From Isochrysis galbana (lineage: Eukaryota > Haptophyta > Isochrysidales > Isochrysidaceae): DNA of 64,000 nt. Shown here piece after piece: positions 1 to 9,318 of the stretch (its first letter is position 1; each line of letters begins with the position of its first letter). Made by a program: the position numbers and the translations under genes. Under the pieces are notes generated by a model. It ran no database searches. It was not told where the DNA came from and was given only the letters and a program-made list of their open reading frames with translations. The DNA lies in assembly GCA_018136815.1 (NCBI GenBank), contig CM030932.1, forward strand, positions 9,972,709 to 10,036,708, in the 5' to 3' direction.

Positions 1-360
1 AATTATTGCCGCTTGAAACAGAGGACGGGGGGGTTTGTGCTTCTTGCGGGTTGTTGGTAGTTGGAAGAGGGAGTGGGAGAGGGATTCAGGCATTGGAAGA
101 GGGCCCAAAGGGCACTGAGTTGTGGGTACTTGTGGCCCACAAGAGTGGGGTGAAAACAATAAGTGTAAGTGTATCAACATGGGTCTTGAGTTGAAATTTT
201 TGGTGCTTGAGACAGAGAGTGAGGGGGTTCGTGCTGTTTGGGTTGGTTGTAGTGTGAAGGGGGAGTGGGAGAGGGAGTCTAGTGTTGAAAGAGGGCCCAA
301 GGCAGGGCGGGAGCTTGGGTGGGGTTGGAGCTTGGGTGGGGTTGGAGCTTGAGTGGATAC
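1..360 (-). repeat. Family B LINE remnant with an internal duplication
   Basis: Read on the minus strand, this stretch continues the family B retrotransposon ORF1 whose head lies at 1212. The minus-strand peptide around 90-190 (HVDTLTLIVFTPLLW) matches the peptide that follows the other B head at 32880-32940. Bases 1-190 and 200-345 are imperfect tandem copies of each other, both containing GTGGGAGAGGGA and AGAGGGCCCAA. It runs off the left edge of the window. No intact gene is present. Confidence 0.5.
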
Positions 361-579
361 ATATCATTCAAACGTTATGTCAATTACGATGAGCTCAAGC
401 AAATTGCACAAAATTCGGGGTTAGTACACCAAATGGATAACATTGTTAATCCAAATGAACATGATTTGAATTCGATTTTGTTAGATGATAATATCAAGAA
501 AGATGTAAGGACATTGGTGGATAGGGTGTTGTCAGTCTCGCGTAAGCATACCCTCTTGCCAAACGAGTGGGTTGGATAG
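361..579 (+). pseudogene. AT-rich coding fragment of unknown function
   Basis: An open frame of about 70 residues (YVNYDELKQIAQNSGLVHQM near its start) ends in a stop after LLPNEWVG. Its base composition is clearly richer in A+T than the GC-rich repeats on both sides, and it reads as ordinary helical protein. No start codon fits, so it looks like the 3' end of a displaced gene. It lies between two blocks of family B element sequence. I do not recognise the protein. Confidence 0.35.
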
Positions 580-611
580 CGCTACCCTCATTATCCCCAC
601 GATCTTCCGCG

Positions 612-790
612 ATTGAACGCTCTTCCATGCGGTGGGGGTGATGGCGATTGAACGCGTTCCACGTGTAGGCTGATGGTGATTGAACGCTTTTCCATGCGGT
701 GGGAGTGATGGTGATTGAACGCGTTCCACGTGTAGGCTGATGGTGATTGAACGCTTTTCCATGCGGTGGGTGATGGTGATTGAGCGCTTC
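612..790. repeat. 67-bp tandem repeat, about 2.7 copies
   Basis: Units begin ATTGAACGCT at 612, 679 and 746, an exact 67-bp period. Each unit has two half-repeats, ATTGAACGCTTTTCCATGCG and ATTGAACGCGTTCCACGTG, so the array itself arose by an older half-unit duplication. Confidence 0.85.
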
Positions 791-796
791 TCGCCT

Positions 797-1234
797 GGTC
801 GAGGGAAACAAGTGTGTCAACATGTTGGGAAACAGAGGCATGGGGTGCTCTCCATGGAAGATTGATGGTTGTGAAGTGCCCTCCCATGATGGGTGCACTG
901 ATGGTAGAGGTTTCCACCATGGGGAGGGCAGCTGAGCTGCCCTCCCACATGAGGTGCTCTTGGATGGGGAGGGATTCCCACTGTTGGAGGGGGTCGCTCA
1001 AAGACCCCCTGCATGTTACGCGGAGCCATGGTGGCAACCTGTTCGGTGCCAGTGCTCGCCACCCCGCGCGCTCGCGCGGGTGTGGTTAGGATGGGCTGGA
1101 TGGGCTTTGAGAGGGCTTTCTGACGAGCCGCCTCGGGCGGCGTGGGGCGTCCCAGGTGGGGCGCAGTGGCGAGGGGCGCCTGAGGCTCGGGAGCGGTCGC
1201 GGCACGCTCCATAGTTCAAACTATAACAATAGTT
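797..1234 (-). mobile_element. LINE family B head (hairpin plus ORF1 start)
   Basis: On the minus strand a hairpin AACTAT-TGTT-ATAGTT (1234-1219) is followed six bases later by ATG at 1212. The 131-residue proline-rich reading frame starts MERAATAPEPQAPL and ends about 817. It is the same start as the element at 32462-32940 and a relative of the full ORF1 at 22395. The copy keeps the 5' end and lacks everything downstream. Confidence 0.75.
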
Positions 1235-1290
1235 CTGAGCAGGAGTGTTCTATGACACAGAGCGTTTCTGTGTTCGGCGTGGCCGCGCTT

Positions 1291-1400
1291 AACTAAGTTC
1301 ACACTTAGTTCAGCAGGGGGGGGGGGGCTTCGCGCACCCCCTCTCAAGCTCCAATTGCCCCCTCGGGGGGCCTGTCGGTACATCCCCATGCTCTGATGCT
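1291..1400 (+). mobile_element. LINE head, family F (start codon lost)
   Basis: A perfect hairpin AACTAAGT-TCAC-ACTTAGTT (1291-1310) is followed by a G run and then sequence resembling the family E head at 4933 (cttcgcgcaccccctct compared with cctcgcgcccccctct). The expected ATG is not present. It stands head to head with the family B head at 1234, about 56 bp away. Beyond about 1400 there is no recognisable gene up to the ORF2 fragment at 1627. Confidence 0.5.
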
Positions 1401-1626
1401 CTTGGTTGGGAGCCTTTGTGCGTGCGTGCAGTCGAGATTCCATCCGGGGGTTCGAGACCTCTGACGAGGACCGTGAACATGTTTAGAGTCCTCTCGACGA
1501 CTGGCACATGATGGAAGGTGTGTTTGTCGAATTCTACTGCTTATAGAAGTCGCTAATTATGAATAGGTATAGGGCTTTGAGGCTGACAGACGTCGGGCTG
1601 AGTTCGGGTATGCGAACAGTCTGTCT

Positions 1627-1959
1627 TTAGTTATTTGGGGCGTCGATCTGTTCCGTTCCTGGCGTGTACCCTGCCACGGCTTCTATGGCTTGTAAGATTT
1701 GTTGCGCGGCGGGGCATCTAGCCAAGCGCGTCGAGCTCTCGCGGCGATCCCTACAGAGTATGCATTTAGTGGTGGTCGCCGTGGTAGACCGGTTGCGTGT
1801 GCCTAGCCTTCTATCTATGGGTGATGTGCTTGCTTGTTGCTTGAAGTGGAGGTGCTTGTCCGTGTATTTTAGCAAGGGGAGGGTGTAAAGCTGTGCCACG
1901 TGCTTCCACTCGTCGTGGTCGTGGGTCAGGTCTAGCTTTATTAAAGCTTTAGAGCCCAC
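1627..1959 (-). pseudogene. LINE ORF2 C-terminal zinc-knuckle fragment
   Basis: The 110-residue frame contains KCILCRDRRESSTRLARC, which lines up with CRFCGIAPESSTHLASC in ORF2 of the element at 24700-25245. The knuckle histidine is arginine here, so the motif is degenerate. It lies downstream, on the same strand, of the family D head at 2391. The most economical reading is a D element that lost its middle (ORF1 C-terminus, endonuclease and RT). The region left of 1627 has no clear homology. Confidence 0.6.
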
Positions 1960-2391
1960 GCTTCACGCTTCGCGTGCTGGCTGAGGCTTGGCGCAGGGTC
2001 CGTTTTCTATCAACTCTCGCGTGCGTTATGTCTAGAGTCTTAGACTGTCTAGTGCCGTGGCTGTGTAGGGGCCCAGCTCGGAGGCTTTCCCTATGGAAGG
2101 AGTGGTTCTGTGTCTGCTGGTGGTCTCGGCTTGGGACAGTGTGTTCGGGCTGATTGGTGTTGTTGGCCATGTGTGGTGTGTGGTGATGGAGTGGATCTTG
2201 CCGGTGTGGGGCACTGAGTGCATCGCGCGCGGTGGCTCTCGAGTACCTGGACGGGCGCGGCCCTGGCGCGGGAGGGTGGCTCGGCTGCGCAGCGTCCGCC
2301 ATGATCTGGTCGGCCGGCGCGGCGGGGTGGGCAGCTGAGAGAAGAGGGGAGCGTGGCGGCGCGCTCCATGACCCTATCGTTATAACGATAG
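1960..2391 (-). mobile_element. LINE family D head and ORF1 start
   Basis: The hairpin here is a perfect 18-bp palindrome, CTATCGTTATAACGATAG (2374-2391). The minus-strand ATG at 2369 follows after a short spacer and opens a proline- and arginine-rich frame starting MERAATLPSSLSCPPRRAG. The hairpin arms differ from families A and B but the layout (hairpin, short spacer, MERA start) is the same. Open frame continues to about 2032. Confidence 0.7.
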
Positions 2392-2395
2392 TTGC

Positions 2396-2530
2396 CCATC
2401 TGAAGGCTGTATTATGTAGGAATGAATATTGGATATTCGGGTCATAAGTGTAAGGTGCGCGCCCATACTCACGGTCAGTTGGTCAGTTCCCCCGGTTGCT
2501 ACTGACACATGAGACACATAATTCGTGCTC
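2396..2530. repeat. Dispersed repeat R4, copy 1
   Basis: Starts CCCATCTGAAGGCTGTA directly beside the family D hairpin. It shares this start and the following order of motifs (TGAATATT, GTAAGGT, CGCGC, CAGTTCCCC, CTGACAC) with the repeat at 54088-54310. From 2531 to 3276 I find no supportable gene; short frames there lack homology and codon character. Confidence 0.55.
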
Positions 2531-3276
2531 CCTATGCGCGCGCGCAGCTTTGCTCAGGTGATACGTGATAGCCAAAGTGAGATCTATCTCGGCCGTCGAG
2601 GTAGGGGCTGGGGCTTGGGTGTTACCTAGGTATGGTATATGGAGACGCCCTCCCATACCTCTACAGCCGCCAGCGAGGCGGTCTGGGAGGCAAGTGAGCT
2701 GGCGCAGCGGCGCCGCGCCGGTGCGTAGCATCTCCGAAGGCCGAAGGTGCTTCGCCTCTTACCTCTTAAGAGATAGCTTGTGCCATGACATCTGACCTCT
2801 TGGCGAAGTATACGTACTTTGAAAGGATTCTATTGCATTCACCAATCAGCTCAAGGCAGCAGCCAAAGAACTCATGTGTGTGGGTCGTGAGCGCTAGATC
2901 CGACAATGATGGTGTGTGATGTTTGAGCGGCGCTTTGCTCAGCTCTTTGATATGATCAACACCATGCGATCCGGGAGTGAGTGCAGACGGACGGAACAAA
3001 TCCAGGCTGCAATACCTTGGTCGTTCGAGAGGAGACGACAGAACTTGAGTCGACCAAGACGCCCTATGAGCTCTACTGATCCACTCTGATTACAATGCTC
3101 TTCTGTGTCCACCCGCTTGACGCATGCCCAAGATAGAGAGCATGCTTCGAGCAATAGGATGGAGACGGCGAGTCATCTCATCACCAATTCCAGATTCGAG
3201 TGTACAACATCGAGGCGGCGCACAGAAAATGTGCCGTGGCTGAACAGCCTGCAAAGTTCTCTTCCACAGCCGCCAA

Positions 3277-4285
3277 TCAGTACGACTTCTTGCCGCCTAC
3301 GCCATAGTACCATTGTGCAAGGCGTGGAATAGGAACACCGAGCGCGTCGCCAAGGAGAACAAACTGATTCCGCAGTGTGTTGCCAATGACGCCGAATTTA
3401 TGCCATCGGCGCGACGATGAGCAGACGTGCAGGTCAAGTGTCACTACCTCACCACCTCGCCTCGCCGCCTCTCGCACCAGATGAAGATCCTCGAGGAGAG
3501 GCTGCGACGGGAAGCCACCTAGAGCGCAATACGTCTCACGCCGCATAGCTAGGGCCTGATCGCCATATGGCAGGCCCCTGACGCGCGAGCGCCGATTGGC
3601 CGCCATCTCAATAACATAGAGCAGTGGCAGCGCAGGCGCCAGGCAGAGCGTGAAGGCACTCACCGCGATGCTGGGATTGGCGAGCGCCTGCGGTGATTGC
3701 CCACAAAGTGCGTCAGAAGAGAGTGGATGGGCAGTGCCGAGCGCTCACCGCGCGTGCGCCCACATCGCATCCAGGGGAGAGTGGGCGGCTTACCTCGCGC
3801 ACGGCGACCCCATATCCCGGTGGTAGTATTGTGTCACCGTGCAAGAAGAGCAGCAGCTCTCCCATCGCCACGGCGGCACCAGCGTTGAGGCAGTTTGCTC
3901 TGCCCGAGCTAGCACACACAGTTCGGGCACCCACTCGTCTGGCCAGCTCGAGCGTACGGTCCGTCGAGCCTCCGTCGGCGACGATGACCTCGACGTACGA
4001 GTCATGTTCAAGCGCCGCGCCGATGGCCGCGGCCAACGCCTCCCCCTCCTCGTTCAAGCTGGGTATCACCACCGAGAGAAGACTTCTCTCACTCACTCTC
4101 CTCGCTCCTTCGGTCGGAAGCGGTGGAGGCTGAGCAGCGGAGCGCGGGCGGCGGAAGAGCGTGGCGAGAAGCCGAGCGCATGCATAGAGCACGTCGCCCA
4201 CCGCGCGCGCGTAGAAGCGCGCTGCACACAGCCAGCCCTCAGTTCCGACTGCCAGCGCGCGTAGGAGAGCCAGCCGCCCCCCCAT
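3277..4285 (-). CDS. Family 2 glycosyltransferase, TIGR04283-like
   Basis: Two exons (4285-3794 and 3687-3277) join in phase across a GT-AG intron and give a 300-residue protein. The GT-A fold signatures are present: SVVIPSLNEEGEAL, the nucleotide-binding DGGSTDRT, GRANCLNAGA and LLFLHGDT as the DxD-like site. Exon 2 carries YGDQALAMRR, GGFPSQPLLEDL and SSRRWHKFGV, the typical C-terminal motifs of the TIGR04283 branch, and ends in a hydrophobic segment near the stop. The residues before the domain (GRLALLRALAVG onward) could be a signal anchor. A longer start at 4375 is possible but would use the AT-rich repeat next door. The donor sugar and acceptor cannot be told from sequence. Confidence 0.85.
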
Positions 4286-4324
4286 GGCGCCCGCCGCTCC
4301 CCTCTCTTCACTCTCTCCCTCTCC

Positions 4325-4386
4325 CACTACTCTAATAAAGTACTCTACTAGTACTCTAGGCTTTTTATTTAGCAAAGTACTCTAGA
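4325..4386. repeat. AAAGTACTCTA short repeats between divergent genes
   Basis: The motif AGTACTCTA occurs three times (about 4334, 4348 and 4374), twice preceded by AA, in an AT-rich gap between the glycosyltransferase start and the plus-strand frame at 4404. It may be the subterminal part of the DNA transposon encoding that frame, or a shared promoter region. Sequence alone does not decide. Confidence 0.35.
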
Positions 4387-4403
4387 GGCTTGCGCTTCGC
4401 AGA

Positions 4404-4922
4404 GTGGCCCCCCCCCCCCTTCCCATGGCTCCTAGAGCCATCCCCAAGCCCCAGAGGAAGCCTAAGCCGGCCCCTGGGCACTATACTATCCAGGCCCGCG
4501 ATCTCCGCGCCAGAAACCGCGCAGCCGCGTTCGAAGACGTTCGGAAGGTTGCAGCATACTGCCGAGCGAACAGCGTCAGCGTTGGAGCCAAAGCAGCAAT
4601 GACCACAGGGATGTTCCCGCTGGCAACGCGGCATAAGTTCACAGGAGAGCTGCAGAAAGCGCAGGAGGACGAGCAACGAACGCGCGACTCACACTCACAG
4701 ATTCTCACAAATGTAGAGCGGCGCAAGCTCGCTGCATGGATCCTAGCGCGCGCTGACATGCATGAGCCCAAAAATAGGCACCAGATATCCGTCAAAGTGC
4801 GCGAGATGCTCGCAGAGCGGCACAGGTTCAACCGGGCGAAGAAGTTCGGCAAGGGTACAGTCCTCCTCAACACACCCGAGCTCAACCACGTGAACTCCGA
4901 CCTCGCTAACCTACTTTTATAA
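4404..4922 (+). pseudogene. Transposase-like N-terminal region, truncated
   Basis: The 172-residue basic frame begins with a proline-rich lysine/arginine stretch and continues into a helical region (LTNVERRKLAAWILARADM, then QISVKVREMLAERHRFNRAK). This resembles the helix-turn-helix region at the front of DDE transposases common in algal and oomycete genomes, but I cannot name the family. No catalytic region follows: the frame stops at the family E LINE head that begins about 4906, so the last residues (LLL) come from the inserted hairpin. An ATG at 4425 is an alternative start. Confidence 0.45.
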
Positions 4923-5119
4923 GTGGGGGTCAATGGGGGCCTCGCGCCCCCCTCTCTCCATCGCGGACACCCCCCGGGGTGGGCCCGTACAATCAACCTC
5001 AGCCCCTGCCCTCTAACAGGGGCTGGGCAATCATCATTCTGGCCCAGACCCCTAGTGGGCGCGGGCCGCAAGCCGCACTCCCAGGCCCGCATGGGCCAGC
5101 TCTCGTACTGACTCCCCCC
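4906..5119 (+). mobile_element. LINE family E head
   Basis: AACCTACTTTTATAAGTGGG contains the hairpin CTACTT-TTAT-AAGTGG (4911-4926, one wobble pair), and ATG follows at 4933 (MGASRPPLS). The next 200 bp match the minus-strand copies ending at 62325 and, less closely, 20165 and 26945. The copy breaks off at 5119, where an R1 element end begins. It inserted into, and cut short, the transposase-like frame upstream. Confidence 0.7.
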
Positions 5120-5190
5120 AGGTCGTTTGCCTTCATTTGGTACCCCTCGTTTCCCAATACGCGATGCGCCGGCACACACAAAAAATCGTC
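5120..5190 (+). repeat. R1 element end, copy 1
   Basis: Begins AGGTCGTTTGCCTTCATTTG and continues through GGTACCCCTCG and ATACGCGATGCGCCGG to an A-rich stretch and CGTCTAG. The same block occurs at 17060, 41576 and, inverted, at 42020; shorter or variant forms are at 42546, 44838, 48799 and 62344. Here it lies about 40 bp before an AT-rich gene. I treat it as the terminal inverted repeat of a DNA element because two copies face each other exactly at 41576-42020. Confidence 0.75.
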
Positions 5191-5230
5191 TAGTATTTAA
5201 GCAAAGGCACCCACCTCACAGTGCTCAACC

Positions 5231-5776
5231 ATGTCTACAAATGGAATGGCGGCTGATGATGTGGTACGCAAGCGATTGCAATGGATCATAAAAAAGATGG
5301 ACGAGAACTTTAAAAAATTCATCACACCTCTCTTTCCGCCATATGGCACTTCTAAATCTGCCATGCAGGTTATGGCGGAAACATTGGACAGCATCAGTCC
5401 GCCGCCGCCGGTTGGGGTCAACCCGGGGGGGAGCAACAACTCCCTGAGGAGGCTGCTTGAGTCGAACCCAAATTTGTGGACGTACACTTTCGAATGTAAG
5501 TCCTTATTCAGTTCATTCGATTTCAAGCACAATACGAACATTAAAGACACCTTACATGCCATTTGCGAGGCTGATAAATCATTCACACTGGTTTATATGA
5601 TACACACTCTCTTGAGCAAGAAATTCACTGCGAAAGCAATCATCAATATGAGTCTTGATGATCTGCTTCGTACAATCAAAGCTTATGTCGATTCGGAATT
5701 GACTCCCCACCTCCAAGAATTGCTAAAAGGTGTCGGTCGATTCGGGTTCAGCTTCCCAAGTAAAGGTAAAGATTGA
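5231..5776 (+). CDS. AT-rich 181-residue protein of unknown function
   Basis: A complete frame from ATG at 5231 (MSTNGMAADDVVRKRL) to TGA. It is predicted mostly helical, with a short proline patch (SPPPPVG, about residues 56-62) and a C-terminal helical half (SLDDLLRTIKAYVDSELTPH). It has no membrane segment and no motif I recognise. Composition is much richer in A+T than the flanking sequence. It starts about 40 bp after an R1 element end, and similar AT-rich coding sequence follows or accompanies R1 ends elsewhere, so it may be cargo of that element. No second R1 end was found downstream, so the right border is unknown. Confidence 0.55.
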   Translation: MSTNGMAADDVVRKRLQWIIKKMDENFKKFITPLFPPYGTSKSAMQVMAETLDSISPPPPVGVNPGGSNNSLRRLLESNPNLWTYTFECKSLFSSFDFKHNTNIKDTLHAICEADKSFTLVYMIHTLLSKKFTAKAIINMSLDDLLRTIKAYVDSELTPHLQELLKGVGRFGFSFPSKGKD

Positions 5777-6617
5777 AAACAAAAGCTCCTTTTCGCTCGA
5801 TGGTTCGACAGTCTCATATGGTATGACTGGTTGGCTACCGAAATATTGTCATTTGGGCATGCTGGTGGTCATGTACTGTGCTCATATGTGTCTTGGACTG
5901 GTGAAATGAAGCCTAAAATTAGAATTACTATGGTTATAATTTGGCAAAACTATAATCAATTTGATCTTTTTCTCCTGCGGCGGCGCGCGATGGCGGCCGC
6001 AGCGATGGTCGCTGGCCTTGCCAGTGGCCTCGCACGCGGCCTGTGGCCGCTCTGGCGAGGCTCTGCGCGGCCAGGAGGCCAGCAGGCACCCCCTCCCACC
6101 ATACTGAGGCGGTGCCGCGCGTGATGGGCCAGCCCATCATGCGCAGCACCGTCATTTTGACGGCTCGCGGCCAGCCGCGCACTGCACGCGCGCGAGAGGC
6201 TGGCAGCAGATGCCAGCAGGGGCGAGGTGGAGGGCGCAGGCGACGCCGTGCGATCGCGCAGGGCTCTGTACTGCCTGTTCTGGGGTAACCGTGCCCGGGG
6301 AACGCAGGACGCAGGCGCGCGTCGCACAGCGCGACCTGTGGTGCACTTTTGTGGTCGACGTCAATTTCGCACGAGTTCTGCCTAATATACCCATTTCCAG
6401 GGTAATTCCCTAAAAATCGCGTGATAAAACCTCAATCTCGACTTGGTGAATTTTCACCCTTAGAAGTTAAAAGGCGTGTTTGACCGCCCTATCAACATCG
6501 ATTATTGTTTGTTTGGTTGACTTAGTAGTACTGTGAAGTTCACAGCTCCCCACGACGCGGCGTGATTCTCCTCTCCTTGGGTGCCCCCATCATCATCCTC
6601 TCTCTCCCTCCCTGTCG
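5777..6617. other. Non-coding interval
   Basis: An AT-rich stretch to about 5985 is followed by a GC-rich stretch to about 6330. I see no gene, RNA gene or recognised repeat here. The 3' part, just before 6618, is the likely promoter and 5' UTR of the next gene. Confidence 0.4.
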
Positions 6618-7334
6618 ATGCCAGCCAAGCCAAAGCGGAAGGACGCCGAGCCTGCGCCTTGCGCTGCTCCGGGGGGTGCTGGGGCGGAGGAGGAGGTTTT
6701 GGAGGTGGCGTCGCTGCAGGAGACCTACAGCCAACTGGGTGTCGAGCTCGACAAGGCACAGCGCGAGCTCAGCATGCTCGAAGGGCTGCAGAGGAGGCTG
6801 CAGCTGCAGCTCGAGATGAAGAGCAAGGTGACACCAGAGCTGCTGGCACGGCGGCGTGAGCTGCTCGACGCGCTCGAGCGAGCGTATGAGGGGGCGATTC
6901 AGAGCGCCGCTTCGCACACGTTCGAGCAGCCCGCGGTGAGCGAGGCCATCGAGCAGCTCGCTGGGGCGCGCACACGGCATCTGGGAGAGAAGGAAAGAGT
7001 AGCTGATGAGTGCTTGGCCATGCGGCGAGAGATCAAGACGTTGGAGGAGATCGTCGGTATGAGCCCCGCCGATGCGTCCAATCTACAATCACAGCTAGCA
7101 GAGCTTGCCAGCGGTTTGGGGATCGTATCGCTCTCTCTCGTGGTCGACAAAAATGCGGCTGCCGCGCTGAGCATCTATGAGTGTGCACATGCAATGATGC
7201 GGAGCGCGCTCGGCTCTGAGGCGCCAGTTGTGGAAGCATTTCGCGTCGGAGTGGGCGGGCCCGTTGAGGCGGCTAACGCACCCGCAGCCCGACACGGCAA
7301 CAAGGGCGATGAGGATTCTGGTGCCTCGGGCTAG
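6618..7334 (+). CDS. Coiled-coil protein, prefoldin-like length
   Basis: A single-exon 238-residue frame. After a basic and acidic front (MPAKPKRKDAEP, then AEEEVLEV) come long heptad-type helices: LQETYSQLGVELDKAQRELS to about residue 150, with a helical break around TPELLARRRELLDALERAYE. The C-terminal third (LGIVSLSLVVDKNAAAALSI onward) is more globular and ends in a hydrophilic tail. Codon use is strongly GC-rich, as in the other host genes. There is no membrane segment. It could be a structural or tethering protein; the family is not identified. Confidence 0.65.
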   Translation: MPAKPKRKDAEPAPCAAPGGAGAEEEVLEVASLQETYSQLGVELDKAQRELSMLEGLQRRLQLQLEMKSKVTPELLARRRELLDALERAYEGAIQSAASHTFEQPAVSEAIEQLAGARTRHLGEKERVADECLAMRREIKTLEEIVGMSPADASNLQSQLAELASGLGIVSLSLVVDKNAAAALSIYECAHAMMRSALGSEAPVVEAFRVGVGGPVEAANAPAARHGNKGDEDSGASG

Positions 7335-8167
7335 CACCATCGATGGCGTCCTCTTTCTATTTTTTTCATTCTTCGTTCGTTCGAACAAGGCCTCAGATGG
7401 TGTGAGGCCCATCGTTTCTGAGACCTTCGACACATTGCTGTCACTAATCTGTTTCATAGCATTCGATTTGGAGCGGTTGTGATTGTGCGGTCGGGGGTGT
7501 GGCGCGAGCCGTTGCTACTACTACTGCTTGGTTGAAAGCAAACATATCGTGGGTATGGCAACGGTAGGGCGGTCAAACAGGGGCTTTTTAATTATTAGTA
7601 AGGGCTGGGCTGCATTTCTTGACCGTGGCGCGATGCCCAATAAATAACCTCCAGGGGGGGCCACCTGCCACTACGAAAATCTTGGCGCCAAGAAATGGGC
7701 TGCGATTCGCTCCCCCCTCTCCCCCCATCCCCATCCGTCACGCGCGCCCACGCTCTACCCGTAAAGATTTTGCGGTCGTGCCCGCGGGGGGATCGGCTCC
7801 TTAATATCTAAGCTGTATTTGGCATTTGATTACCGCCCGATGCAGCGCCGTGTCGGACTGCCGACAGTCCGACTGCCCCCTGACCCTCTGGCGTTGCACA
7901 GTGTGAGAAAAAGTCCCGCTGGGGGACAATAAGAAAAAACTGGGCTCAAGCAGGCAAGCCCCCGGCACCCGGGGAGACAGCCGCGAGAGGCGAGGCGGGA
8001 GAGGAGAATTCTCTCGGGGAAGGATTAGAGAGGGTGAGGGCTTGGAGAAACAACTTTAATGCGGCGACCGGGAAACATCAGTTCTCTGTCGTTCCACCGA
8101 CAAATGACGTGACAACTCTACGACCGCGGTAGGCAGTGGTTGGCCAGGACACCGGGCACCGGGCTGA
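7335..8167. other. Non-coding interval
   Basis: No convincing gene. It contains short AT-rich and GC-rich patches; the frame at 7619-7804 has no coding character. It ends at an antisense LINE tail. Confidence 0.4.
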
Positions 8168-8255
8168 TGGCAAAGAAAAAAAATCTTGCAAAACTAACCG
8201 CTACTTGCACGGCGCGAGGCAGATTGCTGGTACGACTCCTAACTACCCCCCCCCC
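8168..8255 (-). mobile_element. LINE 3' end (oligo-T tail), antisense
   Basis: The reverse complement of this stretch (taagtagcggttagttttgcaagatttttttt order) matches the 3' UTR end of the A element at 25480-25547, with diverged bases. It stands immediately before a family A head in the opposite orientation, separated by a run of Cs. The same tail-then-opposed-head arrangement is seen at 22303-22372 and, mirrored, at 42392-42545. Confidence 0.6.
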
Positions 8256-8320
8256 CCCCCTTCCTATAAACTATTATTGTTATAGTTTTAGAGATGGAGC
8301 GCGCGCCGACCGCTCCCCAA

Positions 8321-9318
8321 GTCGCGTTCCGTCAAAAGAGGACCAGGTGGTTTTTCAACATATCTGTTTTCTTTTTAGTTATTAACAACAGTGGTACAAA
8401 AAAGCTAATCACGCTTGACCCCCCCCCCCCCGCTTTCCAACACGCAGTGACTCTCCCCAGCTATGCGTGTTGAGTTTTCATCTTCTTCGTCTTTTTCTCA
8501 CACCCCTCTTCCTCGATGGCGACAATGTCGTTCGGCTGATCTTGGATGGCGAGGTCTGTGATGCGTGAGAGGACGCTTGGTCGGTCCTGCATGTAGAGCT
8601 TGCCCGCTGTTCGGCGCACTTGCGCCATGGGATTCGTTTCAGCGTAGTCGACCGCCATGATGTATTCCATGCAGAGGTACGCGACGGCGGCCTCGTCTCC
8701 AATGTACTTGGTCTTGGGGATCCTGTCGTACTCGTCGGAGTAGTCGCCGACGAGCATGAGGGTTGCCTTGCACCAACGGCCCATGTAAGGCTCGATGAGT
8801 GCCCACATCGACGGGTAGCGTTCCTTGGCCAGATCCACGCGGAAGTCTCCACATCCACGGCCCATGCCAGAGGCTGTGACGAGCAGCATCGCCAGGATGG
8901 CGCCGCCCATGCCCTCCTCCATGTGTTCGCAGAGCCTGAAGGCTGGGGTGCGGATCTCCTCGTAGGTGCGCTGACCAAGTCGCTTGGCGATGTAGACAAA
9001 GTACTGGCCCATGTCGAAGGAGCGAGGAGGGTTGTGGAGGAGGAAGAGGAGAGTGAAGAGGAAGTCTGGGAGGAGGACCCCGGAGTTTCGCCAGATGCGT
9101 GTGGATCGGGCCCCCCGCGGGGGCGCCGTGCGTGTGCATGGAAGTTTCCGCATGCCGTCATGGATGCGCATAAGAGTTTCGGCGATCCTGCACCAGCTGC
9201 TGCGGTGGCTGCCGGCCGTGCGCGGCACGGCGCGTGCGCTCGAGCTCCAGAGCATGCGCGGAGCGGGAGGACCCCAGCCCGCTCAATTCGACTGATGTCC
9301 CACTATTGACGGAACGAC
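8321..9318. mobile_element. DNA transposon with TIRs, copy 1
   Basis: The left end (8321-8347, GTCGCGTTCCGTCAAAAG) and right end (9297-9318, read inward as GTCGTTCCGTCAATAG) are imperfect terminal inverted repeats. The element splits a LINE ORF1, which shows it is an insertion. The second copy at 26435-26461 has an end matching 26 of 27 bases, and both carry the same unknown gene with its 3' end next to this terminus. No clear target duplication remains. Confidence 0.75.
8461..9255 (-). CDS. Transposon-borne protein of unknown family
   Basis: A 264-residue frame on the minus strand. The last 170 residues are the convincing part: a hydrophobic segment (DFLFTLLFLLHNPP), FDMGQYFVYIAKRLGQRTYEE, then VDLAKERYPSMWALIEPYMG and LMLVGDYSDEYDRIPKTKYI. 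This block recurs in the second copy at 25892-26272 with mostly conservative changes, so it was under selection or copied recently. The tail is lysine-rich. No transposase triad is visible. It may be captured cargo instead of the transposase. The N-terminal 70 residues are doubtful. Confidence 0.5.
   Translation of the reverse strand: MLWSSSARAVPRTAGSHRSSWCRIAETLMRIHDGMRKLPCTRTAPPRGARSTRIWRNSGVLLPDFLFTLLFLLHNPPRSFDMGQYFVYIAKRLGQRTYEEIRTPAFRLCEHMEEGMGGAILAMLLVTASGMGRGCGDFRVDLAKERYPSMWALIEPYMGRWCKATLMLVGDYSDEYDRIPKTKYIGDEAAVAYLCMEYIMAVDYAETNPMAQVRRTAGKLYMQDRPSVLSRITDLAIQDQPNDIVAIEEEGCEKKTKKMKTQHA

Noticed and set aside
580..800. CRISPR-like array at the 67-bp repeats
   Set aside because: No unique spacers of regular length between identical repeats; the window is eukaryotic and units are simple tandem copies.
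8620..9309. 229-residue plus-strand frame
   Set aside because: Shadow of the minus-strand transposon-borne gene, whose sequence is conserved in the second copy.
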